Source of the DNA: Pantoea agglomerans
GTDB taxonomy: Bacteria; Pseudomonadota; Gammaproteobacteria; Enterobacterales; Enterobacteriaceae
Assembly (NCBI RefSeq): GCF_020149765.1
Contig: NZ_CP083809.1
Location: forward strand, 1,116,001-1,180,000
Direction of reading: 5' to 3'
Length of the DNA stretch: 64,000 nucleotides
Shown piece after piece: positions 27,350-36,500 of this stretch; position 1 is the stretch's first letter, and each line of letters starts with the position of its first letter. The translations under genes were made by a program, and so were the position numbers. Below the pieces are notes generated by a model. It was not told where the DNA came from and ran no database searches. It saw only the letters and a list, made by a program, of their open reading frames with translations.

Positions 27350-28135
27350 ATGGCAAAACTTCCATCCAGCCGCGAGGATGAAAAATCGGGCGGTATCCAG
27401 GTCATCGCCCGCGCGGCAAAAATTCTTAACGCGCTGGGAGAACATCCCGGCGGCATGAGCCTGGGCGAAATCGCGCAGGCGGTGGATCTGCCGCGCTCCA
27501 CGGTGCAGCGCATCGTCGCCGCGCTCGACAACGCCCAGCTGGTGCGCAGCAGCGGCGCAGGCGGTTTGCGGCTCGGCCCGGCGCTGCTGAAACTGATCTC
27601 CAGCGTGCATACCGACGTCGTCGATCTGATGCGGCCCAAGCTGGAGGCGCTCTGCGCGGCAACCAATGAAACCGTTTCGCTGTCGCGCGCCAGCGGCACG
27701 CAGCTGACTATCATTCACCACGTCGTAGCGTCGCGCGAACTGCGCGTGGTGCCGCGCATGGGGCTGAACCTGCCGCTCTACAGTACCTCGGGCGGCCGCG
27801 CGCTGCTGGCACTGGAGTGCGACGAGGATGTGCGGGTTATAGTTGGCGAAGCCTGGCGCGAGCTAACGGATAAAACGGTCAAAACGCTGCCGCAGCTGAT
27901 GGCGCTGATCCATGAGGTGCGTAAAACCGGCATCTCTTACGATCGCGGCGAAACGCTTGAAGGCATCTCCACCATGGCGGTGGCGCTGGATACGCTGTTC
28001 GGCCGCTTCTCTGTCTCTCTGCTGGTGCCTACGTCGCGTTTTCAAAAAAATGAAGAGGCATACCGTGAAGAGATGCTCAGGTGCAAAGAGGCGCTGATAC
28101 GTGAAATCGGCAAAACCGCCGCTGTTGAAGGATAA
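27350..28135 (+). CDS. IclR-family transcriptional regulator
   Basis: The 261-residue protein has the IclR winged helix at residues 14-75 (ARAAKILNALGEHPGGMSLG, DLPRSTVQRIVAALDNAQLV) and the effector domain from about 90 to 250, including PRMGLNLPLYSTSGGRALL and a DRGETLEGISTMAV ligand loop. It most likely represses the divergent efflux operon and releases it on binding a small organic acid. Six bp separate it from the downstream usp gene, so both may be co-transcribed. Confidence 0.9.
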   Translation: MAKLPSSREDEKSGGIQVIARAAKILNALGEHPGGMSLGEIAQAVDLPRSTVQRIVAALDNAQLVRSSGAGGLRLGPALLKLISSVHTDVVDLMRPKLEALCAATNETVSLSRASGTQLTIIHHVVASRELRVVPRMGLNLPLYSTSGGRALLALECDEDVRVIVGEAWRELTDKTVKTLPQLMALIHEVRKTGISYDRGETLEGISTMAVALDTLFGRFSVSLLVPTSRFQKNEEAYREEMLRCKEALIREIGKTAAVEG

Positions 28136-28141
28136 ACTCTG

Positions 28142-28594
28142 ATGAAAACACTGCTGATGGCTGTTGATAATTCGCCGGTTGCCCAAAAGGTGATTGCGAC
28201 GGCAATTGATGAGGCACTAGCGCACAAGGCGCAGGTTGTGGTGCTGTGCTGCGTCGATCCTGCTTACTCCTCCTGTAATCAGCCGATCGAGATTACCGCT
28301 GGCGAAGATCCAGAAGATTTTGCCGTGGCAAAAGATGAACAGAATACCGCCGAGCTGGTGGTGCGACACGCGCTGGCGCCGCTGCTGCGCGCCGGCGTCG
28401 ACGCGCGCGGGCTAATCGTCGCGGGTGAAGCGGCGGATACCATCGTCGCCCAGTCGCAGCAGCTTAACGCGCAGATGATCATTATGGGGCGTCGCCATCT
28501 CTCCTCTTTTAATCGCCTGCTGAAGGGCTCGGTAAGCGCGGCGGTGATCGAGCGCGCCCACTGCCCGGTATTAATCGACGTTCGAAAGGATTGA
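28142..28594 (+). CDS. Universal stress protein (UspA family)
   Basis: The 150-residue single Usp domain begins MKTLLMAVDNSPVAQKV and ends with the ATP-binding motif IIMGRRHLSSFNRLLKGSVS (G-2x-G-9x-G-S/T type) followed by CPVLIDVRKD. It probably binds ATP in the cytosol and acts in stress survival. It is 6 bp after the IclR gene and 10 bp before a membrane protein gene, making a likely three-gene operon. Confidence 0.88.
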   Translation: MKTLLMAVDNSPVAQKVIATAIDEALAHKAQVVVLCCVDPAYSSCNQPIEITAGEDPEDFAVAKDEQNTAELVVRHALAPLLRAGVDARGLIVAGEAADTIVAQSQQLNAQMIIMGRRHLSSFNRLLKGSVSAAVIERAHCPVLIDVRKD

Positions 28595-28604
28595 GCAACT
28601 TCGC

Positions 28605-29408
28605 ATGACCTCGCTGTGGATCGTCACGCTGGCCGCCTTCGCGCTGCTGGCGTTTATCATCGTCGTTCTGATTAAAACTACCCGTCTGCGCGCCTGGCAG
28701 GGCGTGCTGCTTTTCCTGCTGCCGCTGCTGCTGGCAAACCTGCTCTGGTTTAGCTGGCTGAAGCCGCAGCAGCAGCAGGCGGCGCAGCAGCAGGCGGCGA
28801 TTGATTATCTGGCGCAAACGCCGGGCTATCGCGTACTGCAAACGCAGGAGCCTGCGCTTTGGCAGTTGCTGGTGCAGGAGATGCAGCTCAGGCTGCGCCG
28901 CGGCGAAACGCCGCAGCAGGCAACGGGCGAGCTGCGCGGCTGGCTGGCCGACCTGATCAATCAGCGGCTGATGCGCGCGCCGGATGCGGCGGTGGTTAAC
29001 TATATTCGCGTCTCGGTCAGTGCGATGCAGGCCCTGGGGCAGCGCGATCCCCGGCTCTGCTTCCGCTTTCTTTATCCGCAGGTGAATGGTGGGGTTAATC
29101 TGACGAAGACGCTGTCGCCGACGCTTAACGCGCAGGAGGCGGCGGCGATGGAGCAGCTGCTGCTGTCGAGCCGCGGCGGCGATTTGCCGGTGGATCAGCC
29201 GCAGGCGCAGCAGGATTTGCAGCGCATCGTGGCGGCGCTCTATAAGAAGTGGGGCGATAAACTGCAGCAGCTGAATATGCCTGCCGATACGGCGGTCGAT
29301 CGCTCATCTATGTGCGCGATGTCAGTGGATCTCTACAGCGCGATCCTCGCATTGCCGGACAAACAGGCCGCCAATCTGTTGCGTAGAATGGTGGCTCTCT
29401 CTGGCTGA
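28605..29408 (+). CDS. Inner-membrane-anchored protein of unknown function
   Basis: 267 residues with two hydrophobic helices at residues 5-24 and 33-51, then a Gln-rich linker (PQQQQAAQQQAA) and a helical soluble domain to the end, probably periplasmic. The pattern VVNYIRVSVSAMQALGQRDP, then CFRFLYP and a late SSMCAMSVDLY motif does not match a family that I recognise. The ATG follows the usp stop by 10 bp. It is followed by a clear terminator. Confidence 0.7.
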   Translation: MTSLWIVTLAAFALLAFIIVVLIKTTRLRAWQGVLLFLLPLLLANLLWFSWLKPQQQQAAQQQAAIDYLAQTPGYRVLQTQEPALWQLLVQEMQLRLRRGETPQQATGELRGWLADLINQRLMRAPDAAVVNYIRVSVSAMQALGQRDPRLCFRFLYPQVNGGVNLTKTLSPTLNAQEAAAMEQLLLSSRGGDLPVDQPQAQQDLQRIVAALYKKWGDKLQQLNMPADTAVDRSSMCAMSVDLYSAILALPDKQAANLLRRMVALSG

Positions 29409-29419
29409 CAGACGAAAAA

Positions 29420-29440
29420 ATGCCCGCTTAGCACGGGCAT
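29420..29440 (+). terminator. Terminator of the iclR-usp-membrane protein unit
   Basis: ATGCCCG-CTTAGCA-CGGGCAT, 12 nt after the stop codon, flanked by A runs. The downstream T run is short. Confidence 0.6.
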
Positions 29441-29662
29441 AAAATCAATCTGAATGTCTTCTTAAGTATCACCTGGTGTGGTGCAGACGCTGTTTTGTCT
29501 GAAGGCATCATCTCACCCTTTTGGTGATAGAGATAACCGTTTGGTAGTATCACTTTAATCGGTAAAAACTTAGATGTGTGGAATCAAGCCGGGCAGTTTT
29601 CCGATAGGCGACGCCCGCGCGGCGGCTTAAACTGCTGCGGCAATAAGAGGAAGAAAGAAAAA

Positions 29663-29944
29663 ATGAAATCAATTATCGCCAGCGCGATGGCGCTGTTATT
29701 GCTGACCGGCTGTAGCGTCAGCAAACCCGGAGGCTTTGAACGCGTTGATGAAGATCCGAGCGCAAATACCGTACAGTACCGTTACGATCCGCAGAAATTA
29801 AACAGAGATGCGATGGAGCTGGATCTGGCGAATTATTGCGGCAGCAAAGGATTTGATAAAGTTGAATCGCTGACGCCGAAAGACAGCTATATTCCAGGAC
29901 TGAAAACCAGCTGGTTCCAGTGTAACTATGCGCTGAAAAGCTAA
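29663..29944 (+). CDS. Small lipoprotein of unknown function
   Basis: The ATG at 29663 after AAGAGGAAG gives 93 residues. A lipoprotein signal is clear: basic start MKSIIASAMALL, then lipobox LLTGC with Cys at residue 17. The mature part is polar, with two further cysteines (NYCGSKGF and WFQCNYA) that could form a disulfide. Position +2 after Cys is Ser, which predicts sorting to the outer membrane. Family not recognised; a terminator follows. Confidence 0.8.
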   Translation: MKSIIASAMALLLLTGCSVSKPGGFERVDEDPSANTVQYRYDPQKLNRDAMELDLANYCGSKGFDKVESLTPKDSYIPGLKTSWFQCNYALKS

Positions 29945-29963
29945 TATTGCTTAATAATAAACT

Positions 29964-29990
29964 GGGCGGGTAATATCCCGCCCTTTTTTT
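29964..29990 (+). terminator. Lipoprotein gene terminator
   Basis: GGGCGGG-TAATAT-CCCGCCC followed by seven T residues, 20 nt after the stop codon. Confidence 0.9.
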
Positions 29991-30017
29991 ATTGTTTGCT
30001 GTGTGAAATCTTTGCCC

Positions 30018-30149
30018 TTAGCGGTGATGATGATGCCAGCCATGCCCGCCGCCGTGATGCCAGCCGCCGCCATGACCTCTGTCGATAATGCACCCGCTAA
30101 GCATAGAGATAACGGCAAAAACGGTGGCAACTTTAACGATTTTTTTCAA
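30018..30149 (-). CDS. 43-residue His/Gly-rich lipoprotein
   Basis: A TTG start at 30149, with GAGGAG 9-14 nt upstream, gives MKKIVKVATVFAVISMLSGC at the N-terminus, a textbook lipoprotein signal with Cys at residue 20. The mature peptide is only 24 residues, of the pattern GHGGGWHHGGGHGWHHHH, ending in Arg. It would bind Cu, Ni or Zn at the cell envelope. Similar tiny peptides occur in related enterobacteria, but I know of no experimental function. It is convergent with the previous lipoprotein gene. Confidence 0.75.
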   Translation of the reverse strand: MKKIVKVATVFAVISMLSGCIIDRGHGGGWHHGGGHGWHHHHR

Positions 30150-30412
30150 ACAAAGTTCTCCTCTTTTCCGATAGGTACGACATTACGCCGGAATAGTGGA
30201 GTGATGATGCAGCGAATGTAGAGTTATTTAGAGAGATATTACGGAATATTTCAGAGCCAGCGATTGCCAGAGTCTTATTTAATAAGCCTATCGGAACAGG
30301 CTGAATAAAAGAGATTATCGGCAAGATAATTCTGAAAAGCAAGCGCGGCGTTTTTACCCGTCGCGACGAATTCAGGCTAAAGTATGCTGATGCGAAATAA
30401 AAAGGAGCGATA

Positions 30413-31288
30413 ATGAAGCCCGAAGTCAAAAATGTACTGGCGCTGCAGGCGGAGCTGGGGGAGTGCCCCACCTGGTCGGTGCGCGAACAGGTGCTGTGGT
30501 GCGTGGATATCCTGGCGCCCGCGATTCACCGCTTCGATCCGCGCAGCGGCGCGCTGGAGACTTTTCCGCAGCAGGAAGAGGTGGGCTGTATCGGCCTGCG
30601 TGAGCAGGGCGGGCTGATTGCGGCGCTGCGCAGCGGCGTCTGGCTGCTGGATGAGCAGGGCAGGCCAGAGCGTAAGATTGCCGACAATCCGGGCGAAGCG
30701 GCAAAAAGCCGCTTTAACGACGGGCGCGTCGATCCCTGGGGTAATTTCTGGTGCGGCAGCCTGTGGGAGCCGCAGGATAAGAATGGTGGGCTGCTGTGCC
30801 GCGTCACGCCCTCGCTGTCGCTGGAGGTAAAAGCGCGCGACATCATGATCTCCAATGGCGTCGCCTTTTCACCTGACCGCCGCTGGATGTACCACAGCGA
30901 TACGCCGAATGAAGTGCTCTACCGCTATCCGCTGGATGAAAAGGGCGAGCCGGGCGCGCGGGAAATCTTCCGCCAGTTTGACGCCGCAGGCGGTTTGCCG
31001 GACGGCGCCGCTGTCGACAGCGAAGGTTTTTACTGGTCAGCACAGTTTGACGGCGGACGTGTGGTGCGCATCGATCCCGCCAGCGCGGAAATTGTTGATG
31101 AGATTGCGCTGCCGGTGCGCTGGCCGACCATGGTCGCCTTTGGCGGTCCCGATCTGAAAACGCTCTATATCACCAGCTCGCGTGAGGATCGCACCGAGGA
31201 GGAGCTGGCGCGCTATCCGCAGTCGGGCGATATTTTTGCCGTAGAGGTGGAGGTAGCGGGGATCGCCGAGCCCTGTTTTCCAGGCTAA
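30413..31288 (+). CDS. SMP-30/gluconolactonase family lactonase
   Basis: The 291-residue six-bladed propeller carries the metal ligands of the SMP-30 family: Glu in ELGECPTW (about residue 16), Asn in RFNDGRVDPWGNFWCG, Asn in MISNGVAFSPDRRWMYHSDT, and Asp in GGLPDGAAVDSEG. Such enzymes hydrolyse sugar lactones with a divalent cation. AAGGAGCGATA precedes the ATG. It is a single gene with its own terminator. The physiological lactone cannot be deduced. Confidence 0.9.
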   Translation: MKPEVKNVLALQAELGECPTWSVREQVLWCVDILAPAIHRFDPRSGALETFPQQEEVGCIGLREQGGLIAALRSGVWLLDEQGRPERKIADNPGEAAKSRFNDGRVDPWGNFWCGSLWEPQDKNGGLLCRVTPSLSLEVKARDIMISNGVAFSPDRRWMYHSDTPNEVLYRYPLDEKGEPGAREIFRQFDAAGGLPDGAAVDSEGFYWSAQFDGGRVVRIDPASAEIVDEIALPVRWPTMVAFGGPDLKTLYITSSREDRTEEELARYPQSGDIFAVEVEVAGIAEPCFPG

Positions 31289-31308
31289 CAGGGTGCCGGA
31301 ATAATTAA

Positions 31309-31340
31309 GGCGCACCTCATCGCTGAGGTGCGCCTTTTTT
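31309..31340 (+). terminator. Terminator between the lactonase and yhjX
   Basis: GGCGCACCTCA-TCGC-TGAGGTGCGCC followed by six T residues. It separates convergent genes and may serve both. Confidence 0.9.
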
Positions 31341-31364
31341 CGGGCCAGCGCGCCGGCTGGCGCA

Positions 31365-32591
31365 TCAACCTCCGCTGCGCTGCAGCTGTTGCCCGGCAAG
31401 CGGCTGGCGCTGCGGCAGGCGAATGATCAGCGACAGCAGCAGCGACATCACCAGCAGCGTCATAATCAGGCTAAAGGTAACGGTAAAGCCGCCAAACAGT
31501 GACGCCACCAGCGAGCCGAGTACGCTGCCGATACCGAAGCCGAGATAGAGCAGGCCATAGTTTTTCGTCAGGTTGTTGAGGCCGAAGAAATCGCTCACCA
31601 GCGACGGGAAGACGGTAATGGTGCCGCCGAAGCTGAAGGCGACGCAGGCGATAGAGAGAAAGAAGGTAGTTTCATTCATGCGGGTAAACAGCAGGATACT
31701 CATGCCCGCCAGCGAAACGATCTGCGCCAGCGAAATCACCCGAATGCGGGCCATTTTATCGGACAGCACGCCCAGCACCAGCCGACCGCTGAGGTTGGCG
31801 ATAGCGATAATGGTGACGGCGTTGGCCGCCGTTTGTGTGCTGAGATGCACCAGGCCTTCGCCAATATCTTTCGCCACGCCGATGACATAGAGGCCGCTCA
31901 TGCAGGCGGTCAGGAACATCATCGCCAGCATCCAGTATTGCGGCAGCCGCACCGACTCAGCCAGGGTGTAGTCACGCGCCTGCTGGGCAACCGGCCCGGC
32001 TGCGCGCTGAACCGGCGCATCGCGCATCATCAGCGCACCGACCAGGATCATGCCCATTGCCATCAGTCCCCAGAGAATAAAGGTCTGCTCCAGGCCGACC
32101 GCCCCCAGCAGCGCGCCGCAGATAAACTTAAAGCCCAGGCTGCCGAGACCGTACGCGCCGATGGCGCAGGCTGAAATCACCCCTTTGCGCTCCGGGAACC
32201 ACTTCACACAGTTTGACAGCGTCATCAGGTAGCCCGCGCCATCCGCCAGCCCGACCATAATGCCGGCACTGAGATAGAGCATCATCAGGTTGCTGGCGTG
32301 GGCCGTCAGCCAGAAGCCCAGCGCCATCAGAATGCCTGCGCCGATAGTGACCCGCCGCACGCCAAAACGCTCCTGTAATTTCCCCGCCAGCGAGGAGGCG
32401 ACCGCCAGCCCCAGGCTTAACAGCCCAAAGGAAAAGGCGACCTGACTGACCGGCTCATCCAGTTTTGCGGCGAGCTGGCCGTTAAACAAACTCCAGGTAT
32501 AGACCGACCCCAGCGCGAACTGGGTAATGATGGTGCCGAATAATGTCAGCCAGCGGGTACGCTGGTAAGAGGGGGATATTGACTGGTTCAT
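31365..32591 (-). CDS. yhjX: YhjX, MFS transporter of the oxalate/formate antiporter family
   Basis: The 408-residue twelve-helix carrier closely follows E. coli YhjX, for example YQRTRWLTLFGTIITQFALG at residues 9-28, then SNCVKWFPERKG and TACMSGLYVIGVAKDIGEG. In E. coli yhjX is the main target of the pyruvate-sensing YpdA/YpdB system and is thought to move pyruvate or a related acid. Here yhjX lies about 9 kb from ypdAB, and a YpdB-type direct repeat is found about 100 bp upstream of its start. Confidence 0.92.
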   Translation of the reverse strand: MNQSISPSYQRTRWLTLFGTIITQFALGSVYTWSLFNGQLAAKLDEPVSQVAFSFGLLSLGLAVASSLAGKLQERFGVRRVTIGAGILMALGFWLTAHASNLMMLYLSAGIMVGLADGAGYLMTLSNCVKWFPERKGVISACAIGAYGLGSLGFKFICGALLGAVGLEQTFILWGLMAMGMILVGALMMRDAPVQRAAGPVAQQARDYTLAESVRLPQYWMLAMMFLTACMSGLYVIGVAKDIGEGLVHLSTQTAANAVTIIAIANLSGRLVLGVLSDKMARIRVISLAQIVSLAGMSILLFTRMNETTFFLSIACVAFSFGGTITVFPSLVSDFFGLNNLTKNYGLLYLGFGIGSVLGSLVASLFGGFTVTFSLIMTLLVMSLLLSLIIRLPQRQPLAGQQLQRSGG

Positions 32592-32689
32592 GATTTTCTC
32601 TCCCGTTCGGGAATCTAAAAACTGTTGCCAGATTAAGCCGCCGCTACGCGCGTGCGAGACAAAAAGGCATGAACGGAAGGAAATGCGTC

Positions 32690-32720
32690 ATGAAATGCCG
32701 CTCAGAAGGTATGAATAACA
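32690..32720 (-). promoter_or_regulatory. Candidate YpdB binding site upstream of yhjX
   Basis: On the minus strand TGTTATTCAT, an 11 bp spacer, then GGCATTTCAT. The second box is identical to the GGCATTTCAT element reported for YpdB and the 11 bp spacer matches; the first box agrees at 6 of 10 positions. Confidence 0.7.
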
Positions 32721-32867
32721 GCGCCTGTCGCTTCGTTAAACTGTGAATAATCCGGCAACCTGATAATCATTGGTTACAGCGGGTAAGCAGATGTGTCATA
32801 CAGGGCGCTTCACCGGCAGGCTCACAGAATTTTTGCCAGGCTTATAGTTCACTAAACAGGAGGAAAT

Positions 32868-33104
32868 ATGAAAGACCGGGCATATGAATCCCTTAGCTGT
32901 GAGGATGAAGTTCGCTGCATCATCGGTCAGGCAGTGATTGAACTTAGCGATGAGCAGCAGCCAGTCACTAAATCGACGCTGGCATTGAAATTGCTCTCCA
33001 TGGCCGACCAGGACACCGACGATGAGCGCGTGCTGCTTTACTGGATCGCGCGCAAGGCTATCAATCGCCCCCATCAACTAACCGCTATGCAGCGCCGGGC
33101 ATAA
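32868..33104 (+). CDS. AriR/YmgB-family small regulatory protein
   Basis: The 78-residue all-helical acidic protein has the YmgB/AriR layout: an early IIGQAVIELS segment (compare VLGQAVTNLM in YmgB), then LALKLLSMADQD and a final helix LLYWIARKAI. Family members are two-helix dimers that act as connectors in biofilm, acid-resistance and Rcs signalling in E. coli. AGGAGG lies 6 nt before the ATG. It is a single gene divergent from yhjX. Confidence 0.65.
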   Translation: MKDRAYESLSCEDEVRCIIGQAVIELSDEQQPVTKSTLALKLLSMADQDTDDERVLLYWIARKAINRPHQLTAMQRRA

Positions 33105-33140
33105 CGCTCACGCGGAGCGGGCAGCAGCCCGCTCTTTGCT

Positions 33141-34040
33141 TTATGCCGTCACGCGCCGCCTGAAGGCAGGCAAGCGAGCAAACATCACCAGATTTCCCGC
33201 CAGGATCATGGTTAATCCCAGCAGCGCCCCGGCGTGCCACTGATACCCTTCATAAAGCGTAGATAACGCCAGCGCCACCAGCGGAAACAGCAGCGTGCTG
33301 TAGGCTGCCTGACTGGCGCCGATGCGTCCCACCAGCGTGAAGTAGGCACCAAAGCCAATGACGGAGCCGAATATAGCCAGATAACCGAGCGCGCCAAGCC
33401 ATTGCAGGTTCCAGACCGGAGCGAGTGATTCCCCCCGTAGAAGAGTGAACAGGGCGATGGCCAGCGCACCGTAGAGCATGGCATAGCTGTTGGTGGTCAG
33501 CACATCCCGTTGCAGACGCTGATGGCGCAGGCTGATCATATTGCCCAGCGAAAACCCCAGCGTGCCCAGGGCGCTCAGACCCATGCCCCACAGCAGCGTG
33601 ACGGAGGCTTCGCTGCTGTGCAGATCCTGCCAGAACAGGGCGATAATGCCGCCGATACCCAGCACGATAGCGGGCAACAGTCGGGCCGAGGGGCGCAGCC
33701 GAAAGAAAAACCAGCTGTTCAGGGCGTTATAGAGTACCGCCATAGAAAAAATCACCGACTCCAGCCCGCTGTTGATCCAGGCGGCAGCGTGATAAAAGCA
33801 GATAAAGTTGAAGCCAAAGACGCAGCAGCCCTGAAGCAGGCAAAACAGGTGATCGCGCGCCGTCAGCCTGCGCAGACGTTTCAACGCTTTTAAGGCAATC
33901 AGCATCACCAGCGACGCCACGATAAACCGCCAGAATACCGCTGCGCCGACGCTGCCGCCGCTTGCCGCCTGCTGCGCATAGATCGCAATCCAGGTTGTGC
34001 CCCAAATAATCACCACGGAAAGATACAAAAACAGATTCAT
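33141..34040 (-). CDS. EamA/DMT-family transporter
   Basis: The 299-residue protein has ten membrane helices in two EamA halves: YLSVVIIWGTTWIAIYAQQA at the start and a second repeat from about residue 150 (GMGLSALGTLGFSLGNM). Drug/metabolite transporters of this kind usually export amino acids or other metabolites. It is divergent from an AraC-family gene 173 bp away, which probably regulates it. Confidence 0.88.
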   Translation of the reverse strand: MNLFLYLSVVIIWGTTWIAIYAQQAASGGSVGAAVFWRFIVASLVMLIALKALKRLRRLTARDHLFCLLQGCCVFGFNFICFYHAAAWINSGLESVIFSMAVLYNALNSWFFFRLRPSARLLPAIVLGIGGIIALFWQDLHSSEASVTLLWGMGLSALGTLGFSLGNMISLRHQRLQRDVLTTNSYAMLYGALAIALFTLLRGESLAPVWNLQWLGALGYLAIFGSVIGFGAYFTLVGRIGASQAAYSTLLFPLVALALSTLYEGYQWHAGALLGLTMILAGNLVMFARLPAFRRRVTA

Positions 34041-34213
34041 CCTACGCCTCCTGTTGATTCAGCGCTCAGTGTCGTGCTTCCTGGAGCGTGCCGCTTGCAC
34101 TGGCCTGCGCTGCACTTGCATATTCTTGCGCTTTTTTTTCCACGGTGGCGGATAAGACTGTTCTCGCGGCGCGGCTCTTTTTAAACTGGCATGCCGCCAT
34201 CAGGAGATCGCCC

Positions 34214-35101
34214 GTGAACTACCAGACCTTTGATATGCTGCAACGCCATAAAGCCCAGCTGCGTCATCACGCCCGGCTTAACCACGGCATTCAGCTGGCG
34301 CACTGGTTTAACAGCGGCGATCGCGTCACCAACCTCAGCAATCACCATACCCTGAGCCTCTATATCGCTGACGGCTATGATACCTGGCATAAAACGCCCT
34401 ATGGCTGGCGTAACGGCGGCGGGCCGGATCGCTTCTGCCTGATGCCCGCCGGTACGGAATCCACCTGGGATTTGCGTGCCGATCTCTCGTTTGTACACCT
34501 TTACTGCACCGAAGCGCATTTGCGCCAGATGGCAGAAGAGATATGGGATCGCAGCCCGGCGCAGCTGCAGCTGCACGAGAAGGTGTTTGCCAGCGACGAC
34601 CGCATTACTCAGCTCTACCGCCATTTTCTGCTGAGCTGCGACTGGCAACAGCCTGCCAGCCAGCTGATACTCAGCAGCGCCTCAACGCTGCTGATGACCC
34701 ATCTGTTGCAGCATTACAGTGATGTGCAGTGGCGTGCGCCGCGGGTGCGCGGAGGGCTTGCGCCCGTTGTGCTGCGCAACCTGCTGGATTTTATTGAGGC
34801 TCATCTCGATCAGCCGCTGACCCTGGCGCAGCTGAGCCAGCAGGCGGCGCTGAGCGAATTTCACTTTGCGCGTATGTTTCGCCACTCGGTGGGCGAAGCG
34901 CCGCATCAGTATGTGATGCGCCGCCGGATGCTGCGGGCGAAGGCGATGCTGGCTGATGACTCGCTGTCGTTAACGGCGATCGCCCTGAGCTGCGGGTTCT
35001 CCTCACCCAGCCACTTCACTAATCGCTTCAGGCAGATGCATGGCATGTCGCCTTCCCTGTGGCGCAGCAATCCCCCATCCAGTGGTGCAGACGAAGGTTA
35101 A
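34214..35101 (+). CDS. AraC-family transcriptional regulator
   Basis: The GTG at 34214 has AGGAGAT 6-12 nt upstream and gives 295 residues; an upstream ATG would add a stretch with no homology. The N-terminal 170 residues form a cupin-like sensing domain. The C-terminal AraC domain (about residues 190-285) has both HTH motifs, LSQQAALSEFHFARMFRHSV and LTAIALSCGFSSPSHFTNRF. It likely controls the divergent EamA exporter. No terminator is obvious after it. Confidence 0.87.
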   Translation: MNYQTFDMLQRHKAQLRHHARLNHGIQLAHWFNSGDRVTNLSNHHTLSLYIADGYDTWHKTPYGWRNGGGPDRFCLMPAGTESTWDLRADLSFVHLYCTEAHLRQMAEEIWDRSPAQLQLHEKVFASDDRITQLYRHFLLSCDWQQPASQLILSSASTLLMTHLLQHYSDVQWRAPRVRGGLAPVVLRNLLDFIEAHLDQPLTLAQLSQQAALSEFHFARMFRHSVGEAPHQYVMRRRMLRAKAMLADDSLSLTAIALSCGFSSPSHFTNRFRQMHGMSPSLWRSNPPSSGADEG

Positions 35102-35969
35102 TCGCGGGCTGCTTCAACACTATTTACCCCTTCCTGCTATTGCCACGATAGCGGGTAACAGGGATCGCGCGGGTGTGAATTCAGCAAAGCGGGCTGGCGC
35201 TGCCTGAGCTGAGCGCCTGCCGGCTACGGCGAAAATCATTCAGGGAGGCGGGGCGCATCAGCTTATTTCTCTCCGCTTCAGGAGCCTGCTGAAATATGAG
35301 CAACCCCTGAAACCGGTCGCCGTTTTCATGCTGCAACAGCCCATGCCTGCCGAGTGGAAATATGCGATAGAGGCTGAATTAAAAGGCGCTGGCCTGGTGT
35401 GCCAGGGATCCCCCTTTATGCCAGAAGAGAAAGTGATGCCAGGCCATCTCCGGCGGCAGCAATTGTTTACTCACATTCATTCCAAATAAATAAACTGCCG
35501 TCCGTTCTGCCCGGCCTGATGAGAAGAGAGGATGCCGCCGCAGATAATATCTCTCTGCAGAGCGATCGGCGGAAGGCGTCATTATTTTGCTTGCGGGATA
35601 TAAGAATTTTCCACACGAAAATTCTGTGATCTATTAACGGCGATGTTTAATGGTGATCGGTAAGATGACAATCTGTGTAGCGGGGTGGTTTTATATTTTT
35701 GCCATTAAAATCAATGGTTAGTAATTAAATTTTTAGGGCATCATTAAACGCTTCTTGCTGAAAAATATCTATAGAAATAGTGAAGAAATTAGCGGAACTA
35801 ACCAGTATTTTCTGTCAAAAAAAGAGATTAAGCAGCACAAATAATTAAGAATATTCTAGTTGAATATCGTCGAACTTTATATTTGATCGCGGGCGGTAAA
35901 TTGCTCTATTATCTCGCTCGCACAAATAAATATCTGATACCACACAGCGATTAAACGAGGGAAAGAATA
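35102..35969. other. 868-bp region without a recognised gene; GC falls towards the T6SS promoter
   Basis: A frame of about 80 codons runs from 35207 to 35488 on the plus strand (VAVFMLQQPMPAEWKYAI and onward) but lacks a convincing start or ribosome site and matches nothing known to me; it may be a decayed gene. From 35640 the sequence becomes AT-rich and must hold the promoter of tssB, a feature typical of H-NS-silenced T6SS loci. Confidence 0.5.
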
Positions 35970-36464
35970 ATGGCTGATAGTTTCCAGAACGAGGTGCCAA
36001 AGGCACGTATTAACCTGAAGCTTGATCTGCATACAGGAGGTGCAAGTAAGAAAACCGAATTACCGTTAAAGTTACTGGTCGCGGGCGATTTCAGCCACGG
36101 TCAGGAAACGGCGCCGCTGTCAGAAAGAAAAAAAGTGAACGTAAATAAGAATAATTTTAACAGCGTGCTTTCTGAATATTCCCCAAAAGTTAATCTCACT
36201 ATTAAAAATACGCTGGCCAACGACGGCAGTGAAGAAAATATCAGCCTGACTTTCCAGGATTTAAAAGATTTCTCCCCCGAACAGGTGGCGCGCCAGATCC
36301 CGCAGCTGAAAGCCATGCTGGCGATGCGCAATTTGCTGCGCGATTTAAAAGCCAATCTGCTGGATAACCAGGCTTTCCGAAAAGAGCTGGAAAAAATTCT
36401 GCTCGACCCGGCATTAAGTGCTGAGCTGCGCAATGAGCTCTCTGCGCTGGCACCCAGGTCTTAA
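35970..36464 (+). CDS. tssB: Type VI secretion sheath small subunit TssB (VipA/ImpB)
   Basis: The 164-residue product has the family signature: SFQNEVPKARINLKLDLHTG at residues 4-23, then LPLKLLVAGDFSHG, a NVNKNNFNSVLSEYSPKVN block and the FSPEQVARQIPQL motif. With TssC it assembles the contractile sheath in the cytosol that fires the Hcp tube. CGAGGGAAAG precedes the ATG. It is the first gene of a T6SS locus whose next gene, tssC, is cut by the prophage. Confidence 0.95.
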   Translation: MADSFQNEVPKARINLKLDLHTGGASKKTELPLKLLVAGDFSHGQETAPLSERKKVNVNKNNFNSVLSEYSPKVNLTIKNTLANDGSEENISLTFQDLKDFSPEQVARQIPQLKAMLAMRNLLRDLKANLLDNQAFRKELEKILLDPALSAELRNELSALAPRS

Positions 36465-36500
36465 TCGCATCAATAACTTAAATGGATTAGAGGAATGCTC

